Part shown: piece after piece, positions 45,009-53,779 of the stretch
How positions within the stretch are numbered: position 1 is the first letter of the stretch
How the letters are laid out: each line of letters opens with the position of its first letter
Assembly (NCBI RefSeq): GCF_017814945.1
Contig: NZ_JAGIPX010000015.1
Location: 1-64,000, forward strand
DNA: 64,000 nucleotides
From: Paraburkholderia sp. LEh10
Lineage (GTDB): Bacteria > Pseudomonadota > Gammaproteobacteria > Burkholderiales > Burkholderiaceae
Direction: 5' to 3'
Made by a program: the position numbers and the translations under genes
Notes under the pieces: model-generated
The model's input: the letters and a program-made list of their open reading frames with translations, nothing else
Database searches by the model: none
What the model was told of the DNA's origin: nothing

Positions 45009-45355
45009 CTCTGGCACCTCGGTTATTTTTGATTTCCTCAGGCTCGAAACTTCGAGTGATCGCGTTTCGGTACGCCTCCTGATACCGTCAGTCGAATGCA
45101 ATGAACCTGTCTCGTCGCGATTGCGCCGCGACGAGAAACCTGCCGCATTGGATCGGGCGCTGCGCCATCGAACCGGCATGCGCGCAGTCCGCGATGTAAG
45201 CCGATGCGTAATTATTTCTCTGCAACATCGTCATTGTACGGAGATCGCGCAGCAATTCCCGGGCACTTCCGTAAGGTGTCGGAGAAGGCCGAGATGTTGG
45301 CCGAATGTTCCCCTCGCAACAGACAGCGCGCGTAAAACTTGCCTGACCCGCAAGG
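45009..45355. other. Intergenic region upstream of the methyltransferase
   Basis: This 347-base gap lies between a glycosyltransferase stop and the methyltransferase start (both minus). It holds a 10-bp stem TCTCGTCGCG (45110-45119) with its complement at 45127-45136, possibly a terminator remnant without a T-run. A promoter for the decoration cassette is likely here. No gene seen. Confidence 0.45.
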
Positions 45356-46423
45356 CTAGAGTTTCGCGACGACCTGCTGCGCGATGGCCAGATACCGTTG
45401 CGCGGTGTCCTGCAACGTCAATCCGGCAAGCGAGCGCTGCACCCTCGGCTGCGCGAGCGCCGCCAGCAATGCGGCTGAATAGGCAGCCGTGTTATCGGTA
45501 TCGACGAGTTGCACACCCGGCAGCGTCTTCGCGAACTGAAACGGCGTAATCGCACTGGCGACGACGGGAATGCCCGACGCCAGCGCTTCCAGGAACGCAA
45601 CGCTGTGCCCTTCCGAGCGTGAAGGCATCGCAAACACGTTCGATATGCTCAATACGCCGCTCACGTCCGAATTCGGGCCATCTACGCTCACCCGCTCTTC
45701 GAGCCCGAGCTTCTTCACCAGATCCTCGATCGCGGCCAGATACGCCGGGTCCTCGACCACGCCATACAACTGCAGCCTTACGTCATTGACCTGCGCGGCG
45801 ACGTCGCGAAATGCATGGACGGTCTGCAACTGGTTCTTTACCGACGTATAGCGGCCGATCTGCACGATCTGCGCCGGCGCGCCGTTGGCGCGAGGGCGGT
45901 CGTCGAACATAAAGCGCGATGTGTCGACGCCGTTCGGAATCATCGTCAGCAACGGGTGCGAGCCGACGCAGCGCGTATAGTCGCGCAGGTTCGCCGGCGA
46001 TACGCCGATCACGGCTCTCGCCCGCGATGACAACAGCCGTTCGACGTTGCGAAATAGCGCCCCTTCGAAGTCGTTGACGGCCGAATGCATCACGTAGATG
46101 ACGGGCACCTTGCTCGGAAGCGCGCGTGCATAGAATGCAGGGATCGTCGCGTGGGCGAACACCACATCGGGCCGGAAGCGCCGCATCACGCCCGCCAGAT
46201 GCATCAGCTTGACGGGCAAACTCGAACGTCTCGCGGGAAACACGCACTCGACGCCATGCTTGACCATCTCGCGCGTGAGCGCCGCAAAGTCGGGACGCTC
46301 GGGCAGCAGCGCCGTCATGCTCACCGTGCTGCCCTCGCGCTGCTGGTGAATCGCGAGATCTTTTGCCAGCACCTCCGCGCCCGACAGACGCGGCTCCAGC
46401 ACGAGATGAAGGATTCGCATCAT
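45356..46423 (-). CDS. Glycosyltransferase family 4, EPS locus 2
   Basis: This is a 355-residue GT-B enzyme. The N-terminus is RILHLVLEPRLSGAEVLAKDLAI; the donor domain has QIGRYTSVKNQLQTVHAF and PSRSEGHSVAFLEALASGIPVVAS. The first ATG (46423) overlaps the flippase stop in ATGA; the frame continues upstream only as antisense-like sequence. It should add a sugar to the lipid-linked repeat of locus 2. Confidence 0.87.
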   Translation of the reverse strand: MMRILHLVLEPRLSGAEVLAKDLAIHQQREGSTVSMTALLPERPDFAALTREMVKHGVECVFPARRSSLPVKLMHLAGVMRRFRPDVVFAHATIPAFYARALPSKVPVIYVMHSAVNDFEGALFRNVERLLSSRARAVIGVSPANLRDYTRCVGSHPLLTMIPNGVDTSRFMFDDRPRANGAPAQIVQIGRYTSVKNQLQTVHAFRDVAAQVNDVRLQLYGVVEDPAYLAAIEDLVKKLGLEERVSVDGPNSDVSGVLSISNVFAMPSRSEGHSVAFLEALASGIPVVASAITPFQFAKTLPGVQLVDTDNTAAYSAALLAALAQPRVQRSLAGLTLQDTAQRYLAIAQQVVAKL

Positions 46424-47667
46424 CGCACCCGTGCAGTCCGGTACGCCATCCACGACGCGGCCGAGCTCAGGCCGAGCGTCATCGCCCACGCGATGCCCGT
46501 CACGCCCCAGTAATGCGTCGCAGGGGGCACGCACGCGAGCAGCACGAACACCTGGATCACGGAGGCCTGCGTCGTCGCCTTTGCGTCGCCCACGGCGCGC
46601 AGATACGCGACGAGCACGGCGATCAGCGCGCCGATCGCCATGTTGATCACGAAGATCTTGAATAGCGGGACGGCGGGCAGCCATGCGGGGCCGAGGATCA
46701 GCGAGAAGAGCATGTGCGCCGCCATCCGCAGCACGATCACGACGACCACCAACCCCAGCGCGACCACGCCGATATAGCGCCTGAAAAGCCGCGCGGCGTG
46801 GTGCGCGTCCGTGCGGTGGCGGGCGGCGAATGTCGGGAACAGGTACTGCGACATGGCGATCGCGGCATCGGCGAGCAGCATCTGCGCAAGCCGCGACGAC
46901 ATCTGATAGGCGCCGAGTTGCGCGGGCCCGAGCAGCTTGCCGACCACCACCTTGTCGAACTGGTTGAGCACCAGGTTGACGACGCTGCCTGCCCAGATCC
47001 ACCGGCTGAATCCGATGTAATGGCCAATACCCGACCAGCGCAGTCGAATGGGCGGACGCGGGTTCATCGTGATCCACGTGAGCACCGTTTTCAGCGACTC
47101 GCCGACGATCATGCCGATCAGCACCGAATACGCACCCGCACCCGCCAGCGCGAATGCGAGCCCGCAGCAGCAGTCGACGAATGCCGCCGAGATCTCGACG
47201 AGCGCGATGTGCTGGAACCGGCGGTCGCGCTGCACGACGTAGTATGCCGGTGACGCGACGCCGCGCAGCAGCGGCAATAGCGCCGCGAGTTGCAGCAGCA
47301 GCAGCGCGCCGCCCAGATGGAACTGGCTGTTCATCAGCGGCGCGATGGCCACGAGCGCCGCGCCGACCAGCACGCCGCGCGTCGCGAGCGTGGTCCATAC
47401 GGCGCCGAGTTCGTCGCGCGTCGGCGCCGCCCGCCCCTGGATCACCGCCTGCGACAAGCCCGTGTCCGACAGCGATTCCGCGATCGCGACGGCGAGCAGC
47501 GCGACGCTCACGCTGCCGATCGCTTCCGGGCCGAGAATGCGGCCGATCGCGAGAAACTTGATGGCCACGAAGCCGCGCATCAACACCTGTTGCAACAACA
47601 CCCATGTCGCCGCACTCGAACCCAGGCCCGCTCTGAACGAAAACGCCGGTAGCCTCATCGTTCGCAA
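46420..47667 (-). CDS. wzx: Wzx-type oligosaccharide flippase, EPS locus 2
   Basis: This is a 415-residue protein with 12 or more membrane helices of the PST/Wzx family (WVLLQQVLMRGFVAIKFLAIGRILGPEAIGSVSVALLAV; FDKVVVGKLLGPAQLGAYQMSSRLAQML; FPTFAARHRTD). It moves the undecaprenyl-linked repeat across the inner membrane. Start: the TTG at 47667 has AAGGAG seven bases upstream, while the ATG at 47658 is 16 bases from it, so TTG is preferred with some doubt. The gene overlaps the downstream glycosyltransferase. Confidence 0.85.
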   Translation of the reverse strand: MRTMRLPAFSFRAGLGSSAATWVLLQQVLMRGFVAIKFLAIGRILGPEAIGSVSVALLAVAIAESLSDTGLSQAVIQGRAAPTRDELGAVWTTLATRGVLVGAALVAIAPLMNSQFHLGGALLLLQLAALLPLLRGVASPAYYVVQRDRRFQHIALVEISAAFVDCCCGLAFALAGAGAYSVLIGMIVGESLKTVLTWITMNPRPPIRLRWSGIGHYIGFSRWIWAGSVVNLVLNQFDKVVVGKLLGPAQLGAYQMSSRLAQMLLADAAIAMSQYLFPTFAARHRTDAHHAARLFRRYIGVVALGLVVVVIVLRMAAHMLFSLILGPAWLPAVPLFKIFVINMAIGALIAVLVAYLRAVGDAKATTQASVIQVFVLLACVPPATHYWGVTGIAWAMTLGLSSAASWMAYRTARVR

Positions 47668-47994
47668 TCTTCTTCTCCTTGATTCGTGTCGCTGCATACC
47701 GTCATGTCGCAATCAGATGCGCCGCATGTCGCAGATGCAAAACAGCACGCGCGGAACGGCCGATGCAAACCGGCCGCGCCGCACATTCCGCCACGGCATT
47801 CCTCACGCCAAAAGCCGCGTGCAGGCGGCACAGCCTTGCCCGGCAACGCACGCGTGCCGTACGTCAAGGTAACCCGCCGGATTCGCATGCGGACGCCATC
47901 AGTCAGTCAGATTCGGCAAGCGGCCTGAACGGCTGTCTGTTCTCGCCAAAGATATGGCGAAATTGTCGGTTCACGCCGGGGTCGTGATGCTAAG
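47668..47994. promoter_or_regulatory. Divergent promoter region wzx / glycosyltransferase
   Basis: This 327-base region lies between two divergent genes of locus 2. It should carry both promoters. I could not pick out convincing -35/-10 pairs or operators, and no gene is seen. Confidence 0.4.
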
Positions 47995-49290
47995 GTGAGC
48001 GCAGTACCCATTCCCGCAATCGCCATGGAACGCGCAACCCATCTCGTGCCCGTCGATGCCCCCATTGCCGATGCCGCAAAGCTCGGCTATGTCGTCATCA
48101 TCGAGCCGAGCTTCACGGGACACCGTTGGCGCTATGTCGAATGGATCGCGCAAGCCTGTCTCGAATCCGGTCATCCGTGCCTCGTCGTGACGGAAAACTC
48201 GAATGAGGACCACCGGCTCGCGCGCGAGATCATGGCCGCCGGGCGCGAGGATCTGCAGATCGCATTCGTCGATCCGGACGGACAAGGCCAGCGTCGCGGC
48301 CTCGGCATCAAACGCAACAGCTATGCGCGTTATCACGCGTATTTCAAGCTCGCTTACGATTCCGTGAAGCGTGTCGAACGGGTCCGCCTCGTGGTCGTGC
48401 CGTACGTCGATTACTTCTTTCACGCGCTGCCGCTGCTCGGCACGCCGTTCGGCAGGGCGCCGTGGATCGCGATCACGATGCGCGCGACCTTCCACCATCG
48501 CAAGGTCGGCGTGCGCACGCCGGGGCGCCCGGTCGCCAATCTCGTGAAGTCGCTGCTGTTTCGCCGCGCCGTGCATACGAAAGGCCTGCGCGCGCTGCTG
48601 TCGATCGATCCGACGCTGCACGAATGGGTGGGCCGCGCGAACCCGAAGCATGGCGCGAAGGTCGCGTATGTCGCCGATCCGTTCCCCGACGCGACAGCGG
48701 AAGATCCCGTCGTCGCGCGCGAGCGGCTCGGGCTCGATCGCAACGGCCGCTATCTGCTCGTCTATGGCTCGATCAGCGAACGCAAGGGCATCTGCGAGCT
48801 CGCCGAAGCGCTCGCGGGCATGAAAGACGCGCCGACGCTTTTGCTTGCCGGCGAGCAGGACCCGGACATTCGCGGCTTCATGCGTGCGTTCATTCCGATC
48901 CTCAAGCCTGCGCCCGTCATTCTCGACCGCTTCATTTCGAACGAGACCGAACGCGACCTGTTCTCCGCCTGCGATATCGTATGGCTCGGGTACAAGGGCC
49001 ACTACGGCATGAGCGGCGTACTCGTGCAGGCGTACCGCTTCGACAAGCCCGTCATCGCGACGAGCGACGGACTGATCGGCTGGTTCTGCCGCGATGGGCA
49101 ACTCGGGCCGTGCCTGCACGATCTGTCGGCGGCATCGATCAAGCGTGCAATCGATGAAATCGGCGCGCGCTGGCAACAAGGCATCATGCATCAGCGTCCG
49201 CTCGACCATATGCTCGCCCGCAATACGCTCGGGCAATTCAAGGAAACGTTGCGTCAGACCATCGCAGCGGCGATCGAGATGCGCGCCTGA
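47995..49290 (+). CDS. GT-B glycosyltransferase, EPS locus 2
   Basis: This is a 431-residue protein. The body begins YVVIIEPSFTGHRWRYVEWIAQACLESG, a common start of GT-B enzymes. The C-terminal domain has YLLVYGSISERKGICELAEAL, LLLAGEQDPDIRGF and YKGHYGMSGVLVQAYRFDKPVIATSDGLIGWFC. The GTG at 47995 is the likely start; an ATG ten codons later is possible, and neither has a strong ribosome binding site. It is transcribed opposite to most of the locus. Confidence 0.72.
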   Translation: MSAVPIPAIAMERATHLVPVDAPIADAAKLGYVVIIEPSFTGHRWRYVEWIAQACLESGHPCLVVTENSNEDHRLAREIMAAGREDLQIAFVDPDGQGQRRGLGIKRNSYARYHAYFKLAYDSVKRVERVRLVVVPYVDYFFHALPLLGTPFGRAPWIAITMRATFHHRKVGVRTPGRPVANLVKSLLFRRAVHTKGLRALLSIDPTLHEWVGRANPKHGAKVAYVADPFPDATAEDPVVARERLGLDRNGRYLLVYGSISERKGICELAEALAGMKDAPTLLLAGEQDPDIRGFMRAFIPILKPAPVILDRFISNETERDLFSACDIVWLGYKGHYGMSGVLVQAYRFDKPVIATSDGLIGWFCRDGQLGPCLHDLSAASIKRAIDEIGARWQQGIMHQRPLDHMLARNTLGQFKETLRQTIAAAIEMRA

Positions 49291-49304
49291 GCGCGCACTC
49301 GCGC

Positions 49305-49323
49305 GCCGCGTGCGGCACGCGGC
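49305..49323. terminator. Hairpin between convergent genes
   Basis: A perfect 8-bp stem GCCGCGTG/CACGCGGC with loop CGG lies in the 55-base gap between convergent genes. There is no T-run, so termination strength is uncertain. Confidence 0.5.
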
Positions 49324-49345
49324 ACTCAATGATCTGATATCAGTA

Positions 49346-50491
49346 TCAGGACAACTGCCCGCCGACGGGCATCTCCTCGCGCACCGACGCATTGCGCTTC
49401 GCCGGGTATAGCGCGTTGCGCAGCCGCAGGAACGGGTACTCGACGGCGCGGGTCATCACATAGCCCGCGATGATCGCAATCGCAGCCTGGACGGATAGCG
49501 CGACCACCCACGTGGCCACGGGCGGCAAGCCGAGTGCCGTCGCCTTGCGGATCACCATGTCGCCAGGTGCGAGCGCGAGCGAATGCCACAGGTAGATACC
49601 GTACGAGTACACGCCAAGCCACGCCATCGCCCGATATGGGAAGGCATTGCGCACCTTTGCCGAGTGCTCGAGCATCAGCACGATGAATGCGCAAAAGCCG
49701 ATCGCCTGAATCGTGTAGCCGATGCTTTCGTCGAGGGGAACATGCTTCGTCGCGAACGCGAGCCATGCGACCAGCACGCCCACCACGGCAAGCAGCAACC
49801 CCGTGCGTTTCGCGATGCTCTGATACACGTCGGGCTTCATCCAGTAGATAGCGGCCAGGATGACACCGTAAAGGAGACTATCGATCCGGTATTGCGTATA
49901 GAAGAACGCGGCGTCGAGGTTGCCTCCCGCTACGACGATGCAGCGGGCGACCAGCACGAGCGCGCAAATGCTGCCCAGCACGCCGATGATCGATCCCGCG
50001 CGCAGCTTCCAGCGCGCGAACAGCAACAGCACGGCGGGCAGGATCAGATAGAAATGCTCTTCGACGGCAAGGCTCCACGTCTGCGAGATCGACGTGCCGA
50101 AGTAATTCTGCAGATGTGTCAGGTTCTGCCAGAGAAACGTATCCAACGGATGACGCCCGGCGATCGCGTGAAAGAGGATCAGCACGTAATACGCAGGCCA
50201 GATCTTGAACATCCGGCGCACGATGAAGCGGCGCGCGTCGACGTGTCCCGTCTCCGCGTATTGCCGCAGCAACAGGCCGCCGACGAGAAACCCGCTTAGC
50301 GTGAAAAAGAGGTTCACGCCTTCGCGGCCGAAGTTCTTCAGCGGATACTCGATGATCGCGATCAGCGTGCTGCCCGTCTGCACCGTATGAAAGTGAAAGC
50401 CCATCACGGCGAGGATCGCGATGCCGCGCACGAAGTCGAGTTCGACGGATCTGCCCCGCACCATCGACTGCGCGCTGCCGAATAACTTCAT
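49346..50491 (-). CDS. OafA/YrhL-type membrane acyltransferase, EPS locus 2
   Basis: This is a 381-residue Acyltransferase_3 protein with about 10 membrane helices. It starts with RSVELDFVRGIAILAVMGFHFHTVQTG and contains LFFTLSGFLVGGLLL and TWSLAVEEHFYLILPAVLLLF, standard family motifs. Such enzymes O-acylate glycans at the membrane using acyl-CoA. It may work with the SGNH protein in the same locus. AAGGGGG precedes the ATG. Confidence 0.9.
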   Translation of the reverse strand: MKLFGSAQSMVRGRSVELDFVRGIAILAVMGFHFHTVQTGSTLIAIIEYPLKNFGREGVNLFFTLSGFLVGGLLLRQYAETGHVDARRFIVRRMFKIWPAYYVLILFHAIAGRHPLDTFLWQNLTHLQNYFGTSISQTWSLAVEEHFYLILPAVLLLFARWKLRAGSIIGVLGSICALVLVARCIVVAGGNLDAAFFYTQYRIDSLLYGVILAAIYWMKPDVYQSIAKRTGLLLAVVGVLVAWLAFATKHVPLDESIGYTIQAIGFCAFIVLMLEHSAKVRNAFPYRAMAWLGVYSYGIYLWHSLALAPGDMVIRKATALGLPPVATWVVALSVQAAIAIIAGYVMTRAVEYPFLRLRNALYPAKRNASVREEMPVGGQLS

Positions 50492-50904
50492 GCCTGCCCC
50501 CTTCTACGCCTTATTCGACGCCTGGTTCGACGCCATTCGCCCGTCTTGTTCGAGAGGCGCGGCGCGGAAAATCCACTCGCCCTGCTTGCGCCGCGCCACT
50601 GACGCATCGCGCGATGCAAAGCGGTGTCAGCGGGCGCTTTTTCGCACGCTATTCCAGTCATGTTGCTTGCTTGGCCTTGCACTCGTGCGCCAACTTGCCG
50701 TCGTTGTCGGACAGCCTGGTGACATCCGCCAAACCCTCTGACCGTCGCTGTCCGGCCGCATCGTGCGACCCCGCCAGAACCCAGGCGAAATACGCCTCGT
50801 CCGGACTCGACCGTAAGCCGCCCATTTATATTCAGACTGGATGGTGGCGAGCGCGCCGCCGACGTCACGATCAACGCACCGCATTGGGAGAGGGGGAACC
50901 GTCG
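50492..50904. promoter_or_regulatory. Divergent promoter region acyltransferase / wzy-like gene
   Basis: This is a 413-base region between divergent genes. It should carry both promoters; a strong GGGAGAGGGGG ribosome binding site lies at its right end (~50886-50896). An in-frame extension of the right-hand gene to 50614 does not encode membrane helices and was rejected. Confidence 0.45.
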
Positions 50905-52413
50905 ATGCGCAACAAGTACGCTACGTTGTGGATCTGGATGTGCATCGTCCCGCTCGCGCTCGATTACAAGGCCCCGGATGCCGATTCGGGCCACGCCGCC
51001 CAGGTGCTGCTCGTCGCCCCGACGCTCACTGCCTCGGTGGCGCTGATGTTCATCGCGCCGCGCTTTCGTCATACCTCGCCGTTGCGCAGCTTCGTGACGC
51101 TCTGCCTGATGTTGAGCGTGCCGTGCAGCCTGATTTCGCAGTTCGTGCAGGGCAACGATTTCGGCAACTACATGCGCGTCATCCTGCCCTTCCTGTTGTT
51201 CATGCTCGGCTACGAAGTCGCGTGCCGTCCTTGGCATGAAACCCGCATCGGCGAGATGGAAAAAGCGCTCTTCTGGGCCAATCTGATCAGCCTGGTTTTC
51301 ACGTTCATTTTCGGCATCGCGACGAGCGGCGGATTTGGCGCGCTCGCCGAGGTGCGATACCGGATCGTCTCCGTGACGCTGCTCGGCCTGCAAGGCGTGT
51401 TGCTGCACGAGTTCATGCTCGCAAGGCGTTTTTCACCTTTGATGCTCGCCGTGTTTCTCGGCACCGTGGTCGTCGAGCTGTTGAGCGTGACGCGCAGCCT
51501 GCTGGTCGGCACCGTGACGCTGATCCTGATGGCCGCATGGATGAACGCGCCGTCGCTGCGTTATCTGGTGCGCTCCGCGATGCGGATGTTCGTCGTCAGT
51601 CTGGTGCTCGGCGCAATGGCCGCCGTCGCCGTATGGAGCTTTCCGAGCGTCACCAAACACTGGACGCAGCGCCTCGACGCGGCGGCCGCCACCGAAACCC
51701 GCAAGGACCCGACGACGATCACGCGTCTCGCCGAAATCAAGGATCAGTTCGATCAGGTCACGTCGTCGACGCAATCGCTGCTGCTCGGCGAAGGCTACGG
51801 CCACTACTACCGCTATTCGCCGCAGTATCTGCCCGATCTCGCCGGACAGATCAGCGAGAAGGATTTCTACGCGATCCGCGAATGGGCAGCGGGCCATAAC
51901 TTCTGGATCTATCAGTTGTTCGCGGGCGGCATCCTGTTCGGCATTGCGCTGCCGCTCGCGGTGCTCGTCGTGCTCTGGCAGTGCACGCTCGCGTACCGGC
52001 GCTGGCGCTGGCGCAGTCCCGGCGCGCCGCTATTGCCCGTGTTCGGCCGCGCGATCCTGCTGCTTGCCGCGTTGCCCGCCACGTCGATCGGCGGCAATCC
52101 GCTCGGGCCGCGTTTCTCGGGGCTCGTGTTCGGTATCGCGCTCGGGCTCACCGTCGCCATGTACTGCCGGCTGCAGCGCGAACTGGACGCAAAGACGCGT
52201 GCCCGCTTCGGGCCGGTGATACCGCCGCAGCCGGCGAACACGCCCGCCACCGTCAAACGTCCATCGACACAGCCCCCGACGCAGCCGCCAAGGCCCGCGC
52301 CTTTTGCATCCGCTGCGCAGCACGAAGCGCTTCCCTGCTCCGCCGACACCGGGCCATTCGAGCCGGGGCGCACGCATGACGTGCGTCAGCGCGGCATGCC
52401 CGCGTCCGCATGA
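50905..52413 (+). CDS. Wzy-like O-antigen polymerase/ligase membrane protein, EPS locus 2
   Basis: This is a 502-residue protein with about 11-12 membrane helices and a Pro-rich C-terminal tail of ~60 residues. A large periplasmic loop (~residues 265-345, including TSSTQSLLLGEGYGHYYRYSP and EWAAGHNFWIYQLFAGGILFG) is typical of O-antigen ligase/polymerase folds. It probably polymerises repeat units of locus 2. It shares no clear similarity with the polymerase-like protein at 33587. The next glycosyltransferase gene follows after 82 bases. Confidence 0.78.
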   Translation: MRNKYATLWIWMCIVPLALDYKAPDADSGHAAQVLLVAPTLTASVALMFIAPRFRHTSPLRSFVTLCLMLSVPCSLISQFVQGNDFGNYMRVILPFLLFMLGYEVACRPWHETRIGEMEKALFWANLISLVFTFIFGIATSGGFGALAEVRYRIVSVTLLGLQGVLLHEFMLARRFSPLMLAVFLGTVVVELLSVTRSLLVGTVTLILMAAWMNAPSLRYLVRSAMRMFVVSLVLGAMAAVAVWSFPSVTKHWTQRLDAAAATETRKDPTTITRLAEIKDQFDQVTSSTQSLLLGEGYGHYYRYSPQYLPDLAGQISEKDFYAIREWAAGHNFWIYQLFAGGILFGIALPLAVLVVLWQCTLAYRRWRWRSPGAPLLPVFGRAILLLAALPATSIGGNPLGPRFSGLVFGIALGLTVAMYCRLQRELDAKTRARFGPVIPPQPANTPATVKRPSTQPPTQPPRPAPFASAAQHEALPCSADTGPFEPGRTHDVRQRGMPASA

Positions 52414-52495
52414 CGGATGCGGCATGAGCGCTGTCCGTTCGGGTCGCCCACACCTTTCGCACTTTGCCGTATTCACTTTGCCGTATCGCTTGCCA

Positions 52496-53743
52496 ATGAA
52501 AATTCTTCATCTACTTTCCACAGTCGACCCGCGGGCAGGCGGCCCGACTGAAGGCGTACGACAGAGCGGTGTCGCGATGGCGTCGTTGGGTCATGAAATC
52601 GAAGTGGCGTCGCTCGACGCGCCCGATGCGTCCCACGTGCAGGACTTTCCGTTGCCCGTGCATGCGTTGGGCCCCGGGCGCAATGTCTACGGCTACACGC
52701 CTCACTTCGCCGGATGGCTCGGCCGGGAAGCGCAGCGCTTCGACGCGGTGATCGTGCACGGCCTCTGGCAATACCATAGCTTTGGCGCGTGGCGCGCGCT
52801 GCGCGCGTCGAACGTGCCGTACTACGTGTACACGCACGGCATGCTGGACCCGTGGTTCAAGCGCACTTACCCGCTCAAGCATCTGAAGAAATGGGCGTAC
52901 TGGCCGTGGGCCGACTACCGCGTGCTGCGCGACGCGGCCGCCGTCATCTTCACGACCGAGGAAGAGCGGCTGCTTGCGCGCCAGTCGTTCTGGCTGTATC
53001 GCGCGAACGAATGCATCGTGCCATTCGGCACCAACCCGCCGCCGCCGCATGCGCAGGCGCTGCGCGAAATGTTCCTGAGCGCGTATCCGCAGTTGCGCGG
53101 CAAGCGGATCGTGCTGTTTCTCGGACGCATCCACGAGAAGAAGGGATGCGACCTGCTGATCCACGCGTTCGCCGATCACGCGCAGCGCGACCCGGATGCG
53201 CATCTCGTGATCGCCGGTCCCGATCCGACGGGCTGGCAGCGCCCGTTGCAGGCGCTCGTGCGTTCGTGCAGCCTCGATGAGCGCGTCACATGGCCCGGCA
53301 TGTTGCAGGCCGACCTGAAGTGGGGCGCGTTCTATGCGAGCGACGTGTTCGCGCTGCCGTCGCACCAGGAGAACTTCGGCGTGGCCGTCGCGGAGGCGCT
53401 CGCGTGCGGCTTGCCCGTGCTGCTGTCGGACAGGGTGGGCGTGTGGCGTGAAGTGGAAAGTGATCACGCGGGGTTTGTATCGAGCGATACCGTCAGCGGC
53501 ACGCAGCGCAATCTGCTGAACTGGCATTCGCTCGACGCCGTCAGCAAGGCAAAAATGCGCGAGCAGGCGCGTAAGACCTTCGATGCGCGCTTTGGAATCG
53601 CCAGTATGGTGGACGGGCTGACGGCGCTGTTGCAGCCTCAGACGGCCGCGGCGACGCGCACGGCGGGTGTGCAGCAGAATGCGTCGGGGGCGGCGTCCGT
53701 TGCGTCGAAGGCACCGGCGCAGAAGCATCCGTCGGTGAATTGA
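52496..53743 (+). CDS. Glycosyltransferase family 4, EPS locus 2
   Basis: This is a 415-residue GT-B enzyme. The N-terminus KILHLLSTVDPRAGGPTEGVRQ and the motif VHGLWQYHSFGAWRAL...YVYTHGMLDPWFK are typical of WcaI/WbyK-like EPS transferases. The donor domain has FLGRIHEKKGCDLLIHAF and SHQENFGVAVAEALACGLPVLLSD. The ATG at 52496 begins the fold. It follows the wzy-like gene on the same strand and is convergent with the GMC oxidoreductase gene. Confidence 0.88.
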   Translation: MKILHLLSTVDPRAGGPTEGVRQSGVAMASLGHEIEVASLDAPDASHVQDFPLPVHALGPGRNVYGYTPHFAGWLGREAQRFDAVIVHGLWQYHSFGAWRALRASNVPYYVYTHGMLDPWFKRTYPLKHLKKWAYWPWADYRVLRDAAAVIFTTEEERLLARQSFWLYRANECIVPFGTNPPPPHAQALREMFLSAYPQLRGKRIVLFLGRIHEKKGCDLLIHAFADHAQRDPDAHLVIAGPDPTGWQRPLQALVRSCSLDERVTWPGMLQADLKWGAFYASDVFALPSHQENFGVAVAEALACGLPVLLSDRVGVWREVESDHAGFVSSDTVSGTQRNLLNWHSLDAVSKAKMREQARKTFDARFGIASMVDGLTALLQPQTAAATRTAGVQQNASGAASVASKAPAQKHPSVN

Positions 53744-53746
53744 GTC

Positions 53747-53776
53747 ATGGATGCCCGTCGTGCGACGGGCATCTAT
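53747..53776. terminator. Hairpin between convergent glycosyltransferase and GMC genes
   Basis: A 10-bp perfect stem (GATGCCCGTC with GACGGGCATC) around loop GTGC, extendable by three more pairs including one wobble, fills the 36-base gap between convergent genes. It has no strong T-run but is symmetric and likely works in both directions. Confidence 0.6.
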
Positions 53777-53779
53777 CGC

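Noticed and set aside
46424..47605. Extension of the 45356 glycosyltransferase through the wzx gene
   Set aside because: The frame is open by GC bias only and is Arg-rich; wzx in another frame has clear membrane helices and overlaps the true start by ATGA.
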